The translations under genes were made by a program, and so were the position numbers. Shown piece after piece: positions 1 to 10,437 of a stretch of 64,000 nt of DNA. The stretch spans positions 5,041,346 through 5,105,345 of the forward strand of contig CM074761.1 of assembly GCA_037355855.1 (NCBI GenBank), written 5' to 3'. The number at the start of each line of letters is the position of its first letter. Within the stretch, counting starts at the first letter, position 1. The notes beneath the pieces are model-generated. The model did no database searches. It saw only the letters and a program-made list of their open reading frames with translations, and was not told the origin of the DNA. Origin of the DNA: Pseudo-nitzschia pungens. Its lineage: Eukaryota; Bacillariophyta; Bacillariophyceae; Bacillariales; Bacillariaceae.

Positions 1-1800
1 TTGGTCTCCAAAATCAGAAAATCCCGAAGTCCCTTGGACAAGCTTCTCTTGCTATGTACTCGTGACAACTGACAACGTAACAACCGATTGACTGAAGATA
101 TCCTTCAGGAAATAATGCGTTTCGAGCTAAGTATTTTGTGCAGTCAACGGTATCCTGATGTCAAGGCGATTGACAATTGACATACCGGTACGGTAATTAC
201 CTACAGCTTATGAAAGTTTCCTCCTGTTGATCTACCGTACTGACCAAATTGGTAAGGTTTAGTGTATTGTGATCCAGTGAAGATTATTATTTGTATCTCT
301 TGTGCATAATAGTGTTTCTTTACTTAGTACCAGTACGTGTACGCAGTAAGACTGACTCCGGAATAAAAAATACGGTAGTGGTTCACGTCCATCCTGAGTT
401 GTTGTTGCCGCTGAGTAACCCGTAATCTGACAGAAGGGCCTGACTGGATGCAAGAAAATGTGCCAACCGTGTAACCAAAACACTAAATGTGATTCGTCAT
501 TATTTATTTTTAGATTTGTTCTCTGGAAAGAATATGATTAAAGTAAGTAAAATGTCAGAGGAAACAGTGCTATTGTTTCATTGTCAGAAGAACAGTCATT
601 GACAAATTCTATTGGAGAATTTTGTGTTTTAATGACTAGCATCTGTAAGCCTACTGAACACTGGACATTATTTAAGAAAGTACCACAAAGTACAGCTGTT
701 AGAATTGCATCGGTCATTATTTGGTACGGTACGACCGGTGGTGGAGAATAAAAAGCATACGGTACGAGTAAGGTTACCTGGTAAGGTTACGTATGAATCT
801 CTCAAGTTTCACATGGCAACACTCATCACCCCACTACCCGCCTGGAAGCTTTAGCACACATACTATTGGAAACAAGCCTCAATTTCATAAACACGTCTTC
901 CTGCGATTTCGGGAGGTAGTGGGTAGAAACATTGCAGAGGGACAATTATTCTGGTCGTAAATTACCGGTACTAATAGACTTCCTCCCCAGCATAGTACAA
1001 GTATTTGCATCATCGATATTTGTAGTACTAGTAGTAACCTTAGTAGTACTAGCTTCTACTCGATTCAGAAGTTCGTACTTAGAGTAACCTTAGTGTTACA
1101 TAATGAACGCGCATACGATTCGTACTATTCGAAAAATAGTATGGAATCATGCTGTATGGTCCATGATTCCATGGTCAGTGCCATAAATCAATCAATCATC
1201 ATTCTTCTTGTGTTCCCGGGACAAAAACGCGCTCCATCCTTTGCTCGTAACCATCACCGTACGGTAATCTTATGCCTGGAACAACAATATTCATTCGACG
1301 TCCTCGTTGTCACCTCCGCCTTTCCTCCAAAATAATTCGATGCTTGTACGTACGTACTTAAGGTACGATTACTAGGTACTAGACTATCTTGAATACGTAG
1401 TAGAAGTAAGTTACTTCGGATGTTGTAAACCTTACTTTTAATGATGATAATGCAGCCGAAATCGGATGCCGGACAGACTGAATGTTGTTGCTCATGACTC
1501 ACTCATGTCCGTAATCTTACCGTATCGTTGTGCATCGCACGAGTGAGTCGTCGCTTTCTCTCGAACTGCAACATGATCGTAATAATATTATGACGATAAT
1601 TCTCAACGAAGAAGAGGGAAGAACCAGACAAGTGTGTCTCGTAGGAGTCCTGAGTCCTAGGTATCTAACTCCTCTGATTTGCTCTGTGGAAGATCTTAAG
1701 GCATACAAGGGCATAGAGTATTTCGCTCCGACAGGAACCCGATCAAGAAGGCAGGACACCCAACACTATTCTAAACAAGCCGTCGCCCAGAGGCATTAAG
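1..1800. other. Intergenic spacer, no gene seen
   Basis: No convincing coding region. The stretch is AT-rich and peppered with short palindromic words such as GTAC, TACCGGTA and GTAAGGTTAC (around 727-790, 1021-1090 and 1256-1266). The last 270 bases are open on the plus strand up to a stop just before the ATG at 1801, but that reading has no recognisable composition or motif and is probably 5' untranslated or promoter sequence of the oxygenase. Confidence 0.6.
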
Positions 1801-2913
1801 ATGAGTTCGGAAATTGAAGATCATACAGTATTAAACGTTCCGACGATTGATTTGTCTACGATCTCTGATGACGAAGCAGTTGAACAAGTTTCAAATGCTT
1901 GCAGCGAGTACGGCTTTTTTCAAATAGTGAATCACGGAGTATCATCCGAATTGATTGAATCCTACCTAAAATGCTGTCGCGAGTATTTTGCACTTCCATT
2001 GGAAGTGAAACTTCAGTGGAAACGAAACGAAGGAAATGCGAGAGGATTTTTCAATGACGAATTGACGCAACAAAAAAGAGATTGGAAAGAGGCATTGGAT
2101 GTTGGTGTCCCGGGTTCTCGAGACTGGTCTACACCAGATGATAGTCAAGAGAACAAATGTCTGGATGGTTGGAATCAGTTGCCATCGGAGGAGATGCTTC
2201 CAAAGTTCCGACGCACCGTGGCTCAATATTTCGAAGAAATGTCTGCATTGGCCGACCGCATTGCCGTTATCATGGCGAAAGGACTAGGTCGAGACGAAAA
2301 AAGTCCCATAATCCAAGAACTTCGAAAAAAGCATTCGAGCTATCTACGAGCAAACTATTACCCATTGTGCAACGAGACGAGAGATGACGGTTCGAAGCCA
2401 CTTGGCATTTCCCCGCACCGAGATGCTGGGTTTTTAACAATACTGTTGCAGGATGTGGGCTGTCATTCGCTTCAGGTTCTCAAGAACTCTGATTGGATAA
2501 CTATTCACCCAGCTGGAAAGTACTCCTTTACAATTAACACAGGCGATATGGCCGAGGTTTGGTCAAACGGGCGGTACAAGGCTCCACTGCATCGTGTATT
2601 GAGCAACGAAACCAAAACCAGGTACAGTACTCCCTTCTTTTACAATCCAAGCTATGAAACACGGGTGAAACCATTGATGGATGACGTAGCCGATGCAGCC
2701 CCTCTATTCAATGACGTTCTTTGGGGTTATTTCCGAGCTGTCCGCTTTGCGGGAGACCTCACTGATCTTGGTGTTGAGATTCAGGTTTCGCATTTTCTCA
2801 AGGAAAATGAAGATTGCGCCCATCAAAGCAAACAAGAAGTCTTTGCGAAGGAAGTGGATTTTGATGTACCGTTCAATGTGAGAAAATATTCTCCTTTGCT
2901 TCTGCAACGATGA
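1801..2913 (+). CDS. 2-oxoglutarate/Fe(II)-dependent dioxygenase, isopenicillin-N-synthase-like
   Basis: Intronless 370-residue protein of the plant/fungal/bacterial isopenicillin N synthase-like dioxygenase superfamily. The N-terminal DIOX_N-type segment begins with a VPTIDLST strand and a GFFQIVNHG motif (residues 38-46). The catalytic double-stranded beta-helix carries the iron triad His206-x-Asp208 (in SPHRDAGFLTILLQ) and His264 (in PLHRVLSN), with Arg274 of the RYS motif placed to bind 2-oxoglutarate. Length and motif order match complete family members, and the ATG at 1801 directly precedes the acidic N-terminus. No targeting peptide is evident, so a cytosolic location is inferred. Members hydroxylate, desaturate or cyclise small molecules; the substrate cannot be read from sequence. 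It converges on the isocitrate dehydrogenase gene 313 bases downstream. Confidence 0.9.
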   Translation: MSSEIEDHTVLNVPTIDLSTISDDEAVEQVSNACSEYGFFQIVNHGVSSELIESYLKCCREYFALPLEVKLQWKRNEGNARGFFNDELTQQKRDWKEALDVGVPGSRDWSTPDDSQENKCLDGWNQLPSEEMLPKFRRTVAQYFEEMSALADRIAVIMAKGLGRDEKSPIIQELRKKHSSYLRANYYPLCNETRDDGSKPLGISPHRDAGFLTILLQDVGCHSLQVLKNSDWITIHPAGKYSFTINTGDMAEVWSNGRYKAPLHRVLSNETKTRYSTPFFYNPSYETRVKPLMDDVADAAPLFNDVLWGYFRAVRFAGDLTDLGVEIQVSHFLKENEDCAHQSKQEVFAKEVDFDVPFNVRKYSPLLLQR

Positions 2914-3226
2914 AAACAGCACCGACGGATGTCAATCGCAGAAACTTTCATTCTGAGGATCATTTGCTGGCAAAAGGAATTCGTTTGAATTCATGGAGAC
3001 GGATCACGATGCACAATGAAATCAAATAGATGAAAGTAATAGATAAAGATAATGTTTTACTTGATTCATCCTTTAGTCGGCAGATCGTTCCGCACAGTAT
3101 CACACTGTAGGAACTAAATTATTGAGAATTTCAAACAACGAATTGAAATTGCGGTAGCATACTTCTTATACGGAGCAGCATTTCATTGGAAAATCACCAA
3201 GACAAGAATCGAAGAAACTTTCTCCT
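2914..3226. other. Short convergent spacer
   Basis: AT-rich 3' flank shared by the convergent oxygenase and isocitrate dehydrogenase genes. Nothing else is recognised. Confidence 0.5.
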
Positions 3227-4961
3227 TTATTTACCCCAAGGTTCCTTTTCTTCTTCTTCTTTCGTCTTCTTCAATGGTGCAAGATTCAGTTTGATCATCA
3301 TTGCCTCGAACTCTGTGAAGTCAATGAAGCCATCGCCGTCCTTGTCGAACCTTTGGAACATCTTGTTGACGGCTTCAGTATCAATACGAAGGTTCTTTCG
3401 GAATTTACGTGAAGGCTCGGAAAGCTGGGGTGGGGGTGCCTCTTCATCTTGCATAGCGAGGTATCTCTGCAACCGCCAGGCAACCTTTGCGATGAAATCT
3501 TCTGTGGTGAAACCGCTTGGTCCGGACATGTCACGAGTACCTTGCCCATACCGGAATGTATTGTGCATTGCTACACGAAGAGTCTCGGTGAAGTTCATAA
3601 TCTTCAACTTGGTAGCAAGTTTTGCCTCGTCATCTGGATTTTTTTCGGCATCGAGCATCGCTGCGTGTTGCATGGCACCAATCATTGCCTCAACCAAACC
3701 CAACGGGTTCAGAGATGTTTCCTTTCCGGCCAAGTGATCGTGCCACAAGTCCGAGACGGTTCCATGCGAGGCCTCGAATTCCTTAATCAGACTTCCGTCG
3801 TCATTGACTCCAACCAAGTTCGACGTGATAAATCCTGGAGAACGGTGAACCTGAGCAATTTGATCGGTCAACATATCTCCGTCGTAGTTGTGGGCAGCCA
3901 TTCCGAATCCTCCATCGGTCCAACGAATGAGTTGCATGGTTGCTGCATCAGAGATGAGATGAACGAGTTCACCTCCACTTCTCTCCAATAGTCCCTCTTC
4001 CAAAAATGTGTCCTAGCAGGGGAAAACAAGACAGAAGCAAAATCAGAAAATCAATATGAACCTTTTGCACGACATCTCTGAAGCCTCATGGATGAAATCA
4101 TAACAGGGTCCTCACCTTGTACTCCTTATCAAAGATTTCTTTCATGGTGGCCCAGAAACCCTCCTGCCACTTGAATACGGTCTTTTTTGTTACAATGTAT
4201 GGTGTCACCTTTTGCTGCAGACATCTCTTAAAGAAGAGGTGAGCCAAATCCTTGACGTTGTCGTAGGGATTGTGATAAACGACCACGACGTTGTTCTCGT
4301 CGGTCAAATCTCGCTTGTCCACGACGAATGGAGCAGAGCCATCGCTTGGAAGGTATGTTGTCAAGAGAGTTCCTTCCCCGACCTGATCCCAGCCAGCACC
4401 ATATTCACCTCCTACAGCATGACGTTCAAACAAAACCGGATTTTTGTAACCAAGCTCGATTCCCTTGATGTGAATCGTATCACGAGAGATGGTGATTCCA
4501 TTCCATCCCCTTCGCATAGCTCCGTTGGGTGATCCAAATGCCTTGCTCAGACCCATTTCTTTCACTTGAATCGCAGAAGGAGTAATCGTAGGTTCCTTGA
4601 AGATGGCACCGATTCGCTTTCCGGCTTCCACGGCGTCGTGCAACACTTTGTCGTCCGTCTCGTCGCGGGCCTTGCACGACAAATCGTACGTCTCCCAAGC
4701 ACTGATATCAAAGTATGGCTTGATCCATTGGTCAACGATCAAATTCGAAGCATAGTGCGTCATTTCTTCTCCCGAAATGTATACCATGGGCGGAGCCGGA
4801 ATGTTTTCACCCAGAGCAACGCTTTCGACCTTTGACTCACCAGCGCCGGTGCTCAGATAGCAGCGGAGCGGCGTAAAGCGGGAAGTCATGGATCTGTCGA
4901 GCCATGTACGTTTTGCGGCAGTTTTGGCCGAGAGGCGAGTGGCGGCTAATCGAAGAGCCAT
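3227..4961 (-). CDS. Isocitrate dehydrogenase, mitochondrial, with C-terminal EF-hand
   Basis: Two exons (4961-4116 and 4012-3227) are separated by a 103-nt GT-AG intron (donor GTGAGG, acceptor CTAG); splicing joins ...EYK to DTFLEEGLL in phase 0, giving 543 residues. The Arg/Ser/Ala-rich, acid-poor N-terminus (MALRLAATRLSAKTAAKR) looks like a mitochondrial presequence. The body is a homodimeric eukaryotic-type isocitrate dehydrogenase: SPNGAMRRGWNGI, GGEYGAGWDQ, HNYDGDMLTDQIAQ and EASHGTVSD are metal/isocitrate and coenzyme-site segments. It catalyses isocitrate to 2-oxoglutarate plus CO2 in the TCA cycle. Unusually, the C-terminus carries a canonical 12-residue EF-hand loop (DKDGDGFIDFTE, about residues 505-516) and a charged tail. 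Diatom isocitrate dehydrogenases of this form are known from Phaeodactylum, reported NAD-dependent as I recall; coenzyme choice here is not proven. The ATG at 4961 is the first in frame. Confidence 0.93.
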
Positions 4962-5761
4962 GGTGAATGCTTTCAAGGAACGGAGTTTCTGTAAAAAAAT
5001 TTCGAATTATGGACTCGACTGGGTAATCGATCGTCAAGACTTTCGAATGGAAATCGTTGGTGGAGTCTCTCTTTTTGTCTTCACAAAGAAAAGTTCATGA
5101 ACTTTTTGAAGCAGAAGTAAGGTAAGTTACGGAACGAAAAACGAAAAATCGTTCCAGTCGAAGCTTCGCCATTACTTGTGGGGTTGTACTTTCGGGACAT
5201 ATATCGTTGCAAACACGCGTAGGTCCTTTTGTCCGTGTACCGGTAAGTAACTACTGGTTCTCGCACGAGTACGATTTATGTTTACGATTACCAACCGGGC
5301 CCGGACTGAACCAACGCTCGCGGAATGAGAGAGAACAGAGAACGTTTCTTTCAACGGCCAGACGAATTTGGTCGGTATGATGATGTGCGATGTATGACCA
5401 AAAATCCTTCCTACCTACCGGTATGTTGGAAAGATAATAATAGTATGAGTAATCGGTATGTTTCCGGTAGCGGAACGAATTCATCTCCGTTCACAAAGCA
5501 AGACCTCAAAATCAATCAGAACGAGAAAAAAGGGAAGACAGATTTTCAAACACGACTGTGCATCTCACGTGAAAATAACCAATCACAGAAAAGATACCTT
5601 TTCATTGCAGTTCCATGGTGTCAACCACGAAGTTCTTTCTCTCGGCCAAGTTATCGGTATTTACGAGGAAGCAAATGATGTGCCGAAAAACAACGGCAAC
5701 AAGCGACTCTTCTTCTTCCCATTCATCAAAAAGGTGATCATAAAAGTAAAAAGCATCGACA
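4962..5761. other. Divergent promoter region (isocitrate dehydrogenase / plastid-family protein)
   Basis: About 800 bases between two divergently transcribed genes. It contains TACCGGTAAGTAAC-like words (near 5239-5250 and 5417-5426) and no supported gene; short overlapping open frames around 5325-5817 lack any protein character. No specific promoter element can be named. Confidence 0.45.
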
Positions 5762-6673
5762 ATGCCTCGCGTAACACTCAATCAACTTTCTGTTTTGTTC
5801 CTTGTCCTATCATGTAGTTGGAGCTCCCGTGCATTCATGGAGAGCTTCGGCGGAAAGCGACAAAAAGTTGTCACCAGCGAAATACGACCCGATCTTCACG
5901 ATGTCGTTGATCGGCAGTGCCAAGACAACACGCAACTCGATGTGCAATTGCATGTTGGTGACGAAGAAAGTGGGTTTTTGACGATTCAAAACATGATCAT
6001 CCAATTGGGTGGTCCCTACGACCCGGAAGAAGCAGATGAGTTTGTCAAGCTTCCAGGAAAAGATGGTGCACATTCCAAATTCTCGTCGGGCGGACATCGC
6101 CTCAATATCCTTTCGAAAGGCCAATTCATAAACATGGATGGACTGCAGCACATTGACTGCCAGAAGGGATGCTGGGAAATGTGTTGGATGAGGGGCAGAC
6201 CTGCGGGAACAATTGTGTTTGCCTTCAGCCTTCCCCAAACGTATTCGCGAAACAAGGCCTTTCTCCCCAAAGGCAACCTCTGGATGAGCTTCCCGCTGTG
6301 GACAAGCGATGGTCTCAAATATGGCCAAGCAGCAAAGCAGAAAGTATTGGACGAAATGGAATTTTACACCCGAAAGTGGAACGAAGAACTCGTGAAATAC
6401 CAATTGACGAAGAATCCAATCATGAAGGCTATCCACGAACGCAATGCGCACATATTTGCTGAGAAATGTGATCATGCTTGGGATTACTCTCTAGCCACCA
6501 TTCCAGATAATGACGAATGCCTGACGTTACAAGAAGACCTCTTGCTGTCGAAGAGGGGGTTGCTGTGGATGAAAAATGGAAACGATGACGTACTCTTGGG
6601 AGATGCTGTCGCTTCTTCTGCTTGCAAAGGATCAACGCTGTCGTCTTTCTCGAATGGCAAATTGCGACCTTGA
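5762..6673 (+). CDS. Signal-peptide protein of a lineage-specific family, paralogue A (possibly plastid-targeted)
   Basis: Unrecognised 303-residue protein. It opens with a hydrophobic signal peptide (LSVLFLVLSCSWSS) followed by RA-F at residues 23-25. A Phe at the +1 position after a secretory signal is the hallmark of diatom bipartite plastid targeting, so plastid import is inferred, secretion being the alternative. The core (residues 136-186) has GCWExxWxxGxPxG, YxRNxAxLPKG and WTxDGLK, all shared with the protein at 7194-8024, which lies tail-to-tail 520 bases away; the two are paralogues of about equal length. The C-terminal third ends in an LLSKRGLLWM strand and a hydrophilic tail. No catalytic motif is visible, so no function is proposed. 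The gene is intronless. Confidence 0.75.
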   Translation: MPRVTLNQLSVLFLVLSCSWSSRAFMESFGGKRQKVVTSEIRPDLHDVVDRQCQDNTQLDVQLHVGDEESGFLTIQNMIIQLGGPYDPEEADEFVKLPGKDGAHSKFSSGGHRLNILSKGQFINMDGLQHIDCQKGCWEMCWMRGRPAGTIVFAFSLPQTYSRNKAFLPKGNLWMSFPLWTSDGLKYGQAAKQKVLDEMEFYTRKWNEELVKYQLTKNPIMKAIHERNAHIFAEKCDHAWDYSLATIPDNDECLTLQEDLLLSKRGLLWMKNGNDDVLLGDAVASSACKGSTLSSFSNGKLRP

Positions 6674-7193
6674 TGTCAAAGCACTCATCTTCATTTTGAA
6701 CATACCTTGGAGCTGGACGGCCATTTCGATGTTTGTTGTATTTATGATGAGCTAATTGGTTGCGCGGTGAATCCGATAGCGTTTTGCTCGATCGCCCGGT
6801 TAATTCGATACGGACAAATTCAAACACAACATGCCCTTTTGGTATCGACTTTCGAATCATCCGGTACTAAATACATATAACATCGAGATGCAAGAACACA
6901 CGAGGATCTAACAGCATTTCGAAAAAAAGAAAGTCTCCAGTTTCAATTCAATCGCCTAGTATGTTGCAAAATAATAAGCACAGCTTGTTGAAGTAGGGCG
7001 TTGGTGCACCGGACAAAGATTGTACAACATGTAATTTATATATATATATATATATTAATAGATCAAATAATTACATCAACTTCTCTTGAGATCACTGACA
7101 ACGTCACCTATGCTGTGTTGTGATCTTCTACTTCGCTGATTGTATTCTAAATCGCACATACTCACTTTTCATGTCCTGGCCAGTGTGCACAAA
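6674..7193. other. Convergent spacer between the two paralogues
   Basis: AT-rich 3' flanks of the tail-to-tail paralogues. It includes a (TA)n run near 7035-7056. No gene is seen. Confidence 0.5.
7035..7056. repeat. (TA)n microsatellite
   Basis: Uninterrupted alternating T/A run in the convergent spacer. Confidence 0.85.
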
Positions 7194-8024
7194 TCACATG
7201 TCTTTATTCATTAGTTCCAAACTGACAGTGCCGAGGAGTACTCTTTTGCCCCGAGGAGAGCTTTGAGTCCAGACTTTGCCGTTCTTGGAAACGAACATGT
7301 CGCCTTCAAATTTTGCGACTTCGTCGTTACTGGGCACCCCTTTCATCCTTGTGTTTGGTTCCATTAAGTAATCGTCAGCAGCACACAGGGCATTGTAGTA
7401 GTGAAGTCCCTTCTGCAATAGATTGCTCGTTTCTTTCATCTTCAAAAGTTCCTCGTCCTTTTTCTTGAGAGCCTTATTTGCACGCTGAGTACTGCGCTCC
7501 TTGAAATCCTGTGCTTTCTTTAGGCCTTCGGCGGTCCATGTGCTGAATGAAGCATAAATCATTCCCTTGGGGAGGGTTGCGTCGTTGCGCTTGTATGCTT
7601 GATCCATTTCTATTCCACAATGAAGGAATCCTTGAGGATCACCGTCTCTCCAGACAACCTCCCAGCATCCTTTTAGAGGTTTGACGATCTCTTTTCCTTG
7701 TGTCGAGACAAAGGACCCATCCTGTACCACGTTCAACATGTGGAGTCCTCCGGTGAAAGATGCCCGAGGCCAATGCTTCCCAGGCATATCTGTGAAGTCA
7801 GTGCTTGATTCAGGAGCGCTTTTTGTGAGATCAAAGACAATGTCATTGATTGCTAGTTTCGAGGTGTGCCCAGGCTCACCGATGTTTAGACCGATCGAGA
7901 CACGTTTCTCGTGTTGAGCTTCGACAAGACGACCAAGACCTGAGAGAGGCCCCTGAGTTTTGTCGAGAAGAAAGCTAGACCCAAGTGGAAGGGAAAAGGC
8001 AAGCAAAATGAAGTTAGTGCGCAT
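7194..8024 (-). CDS. Signal-peptide protein of a lineage-specific family, paralogue B (possibly plastid-targeted)
   Basis: Unrecognised 276-residue, intronless protein. The N-terminus (FILLAFSLPLGSS then F18) again gives a signal peptide with Phe at the likely +1 site, compatible with plastid import. Residues 119-169 repeat the family signature seen in paralogue A: GCWExxWxxGxPxG, YxRNxAxLPKG and WTxEGLK. A preceding GGLHMLNVVQDGSFV block matches GGHRLNILSKGQFI of paralogue A, and the two proteins can be followed along most of their length. A Lys/Glu-rich helix (about 170-200) follows the core and the protein ends in VLLGTVSLEL, similar to the LLGDAVA end of A. Local tandem duplication followed by inversion is the simplest origin. 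Function unknown. Confidence 0.75.
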   Translation of the reverse strand: MRTNFILLAFSLPLGSSFLLDKTQGPLSGLGRLVEAQHEKRVSIGLNIGEPGHTSKLAINDIVFDLTKSAPESSTDFTDMPGKHWPRASFTGGLHMLNVVQDGSFVSTQGKEIVKPLKGCWEVVWRDGDPQGFLHCGIEMDQAYKRNDATLPKGMIYASFSTWTAEGLKKAQDFKERSTQRANKALKKKDEELLKMKETSNLLQKGLHYYNALCAADDYLMEPNTRMKGVPSNDEVAKFEGDMFVSKNGKVWTQSSPRGKRVLLGTVSLELMNKDM

Positions 8025-9005
8025 GGTTGTGTGTTTTTTGTCGCTTTACTGGTGATAGAAAAATTGTGTGAAACAAACCAAAACACTCAGCAGATGAGGT
8101 TCCTCTTTGGAATAAGTGTCACGATGCTTTCAAACATTCGACAATGACAAAATGCACGGTGATCCTTTGCAATCACAAAAACTGAATGAAGAGAAAGAAC
8201 TTCTGCGCCAATGAAACCCGCGATGTACTCACAATTCACATATTCTATCACAGGTGACATTTTGTGCGTCACGAAATTGATTTGAGATTGATATCTGTAT
8301 TTTGGAAATTGAAGACCGAATGTGAATCTCGAATCAGAATCACATCAGAATACCAGGTAAGATTACTCGTACCGTACAATCATCGGAATAGAATCATCAC
8401 CACCAATTATTCAGTCTTGGAACTTTTGCGGAACCATGAACAGAGAGTTCACGAGATGCCGTCCGAACTGTGACATCTTCCTACTCTTGACCGTTAGTCA
8501 GCGATAATTACGATTTACCCATCACTCAGAATTCTTTCGACACAACCAATGCTGTCTGGATGCTCTCACGGAAAAAAATTGATGTCAAAAATCAGAAGTA
8601 AGGTAACTTATGCACGTCTGAACAATTCGTGAGTTGTGACTGAATCAATCAATCATCAATCCCAATCTGGAAATCCGATTTTCATTGATATGATGATTCA
8701 GTTTTTTGGGCGCACTTGCAACCTTCCCGCGAAAACTAGGGAATTTAAAAACAAAATCCGTATCTTAAAATGGGAGTCGTACGGGTGTTAGTGTGCACAA
8801 CCACAAGAAGCTGACACTGACACGTACCTCTTCAAGATGAATTACGAGCAAGGTTAGCGAGTGCATAAAAATGTTTCGTTATTATTGCAACGGCTCGATT
8901 CTGGTGTGACGCTTGTTGAGAGGAAAAGTGTCTCAGGCTCGTTCAAATTTTGGAAGACAGCATAATAGAAGTTGCAAATACCGAGAAAGTCGTCGTTACT
9001 GCACA
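8025..9005. other. Divergent spacer upstream of arginase
   Basis: No supported gene. It serves as the 5' flank of paralogue B (minus) and of arginase (plus). AT-rich with scattered GTAC and GTAAGGTAAC-like words; nothing more specific is seen. Confidence 0.45.
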
Positions 9006-10437
9006 ATGTCAACTGTATCGATGGCGAGGCTGCTGGGATCGAATTGCCGGGCAACGGCGTCGACAGGAGGTTTGAAAATTGTTTTTCCTGCCCCTTTGGT
9101 ACCACGTTACTCGCGTGCGACGTATTTTTCGAACGCCTTCCGCTGTTCGCCGCAGAATCACTCTGGGGGCGCTGGGGTAGGAAATGTTGAAGATAAGATA
9201 CTTCCTTCTACCTTCACGGAGAACGAGTTGTTCAAGTATTGCAAGCATCCTCGAACTGCGTCGATTATTGGGTGCGTGTGTGCAATGTCGTGCAATCGAA
9301 ACAGAATTTTCGGGTTGGTGCGACTGATTTAGCTCGAAGACAATTGCTATGGATGTACCTAATTTGGTTCACTTTTGCACTTTGCCTTTCGCTTTTCTGA
9401 TTCGTATTTGTATTCAGAGCACCTATGACATATGGGCAGCCATTCATTGGGACTGTGAGTGCACGTTGTTTTTGTTGTGGAGTCAACATATATCTTACTT
9501 TTCCAATAAATCTGTGTTGATTACCTGAGACTCAAATCGGATATATTCATCGTGATTGTTGTTTGTATCACAGGATACTGGACCGAAATTGCTCCGGGAG
9601 AGGGGACTTGGAACCAACCTAACGAAGTTGGGTTGGAGAGTCGAAGACATGCAAGATCTTAACTTCGATTTGAATCAACATTCGAGTTCCATTGATCCAC
9701 CTAATGCCAGAAATTGTGCTTTAGTTGGACAAGGATGCAGCTTACTTGCCGATGTCGTTGAGAGAAAAATGAACGAAGGGCACTTTCCACTCATTCTAGG
9801 TGGCGATCATTCAATTGGTCTTGGATCACTTGCGGGTATACTTCGAGCCCGTCCCGATACAGGAATTGTTTGGGTTGACGCACATGCCGATCTCAACACC
9901 CCGGAGACATCGGGGAGCGGGAATTTTCATGGAATGCCCCTTGGTTTGTTGATGGATCACCCAGATGGAGCGTACGATTTCTCGAAGTTACCAGGATTTG
10001 AATTTCTTATCGACGGACCGAGAATCTCTCCCGAGCAGCTGGTATACGTTGGTCTACGGGATGTCGACCCAGTGGAACGCATTTGGATAAAACGATTGGG
10101 TATAAAGACGTATACCATGACTGACGTTGATTATTTAGGAATAGGCAAAGTGATGAAAGGGGCTTTGGACCATTTGAAAGGTCGTCCGTTGCATCTTTCT
10201 TATGATATTGACAGCGTGGATCCGGTGCATGCCCCGGCTACTGGGACCAAAGTACGTGGTGGATTGACGTACAGAGAAGCTCATTTTGTCGCCGAGTTCT
10301 TAGCACAGAGTGGAGACTTAGCGAGCGCTGAGGTCGTCGAAGTCAATCCAACCTTGAGCTGCGATGATGGTGCAAACGAAACTGTTGAATTGGGCATGCA
10401 ACTTATCACTTCATTCATGGGAAAAAGTATTATTTGA
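9006..10437 (+). CDS. Arginase, probably mitochondrial
   Basis: Three exons, 9006-9271, 9418-9454 and 9574-10437, give 388 residues. The middle exon is only 37 nt and supplies APMTYGQPFIGT, the conserved N-terminal arginase segment; all junctions are GT-AG and keep frame (GG/A, then phase 0). Manganese ligands are visible in GGDHS (about His180), WVDAHADLN (about Asp203, His205, Asp207) and SYDIDSVDP (about Asp312, Asp314). The first about 70 residues are rich in Arg, Ser and Ala with few acids, as expected for a mitochondrial presequence. The enzyme hydrolyses arginine to ornithine and urea, the last step of the ornithine-urea cycle known in diatoms. Agmatinase is a related alternative but the N-terminal block fits arginase better. 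The first in-frame ATG is at 9006. Confidence 0.93.

Noticed and set aside
5810..6475. 221-residue minus-strand open frame opposite paralogue A
   Set aside because: Plus-strand reading has signal peptide and paralogue support; the minus reading has no motif.
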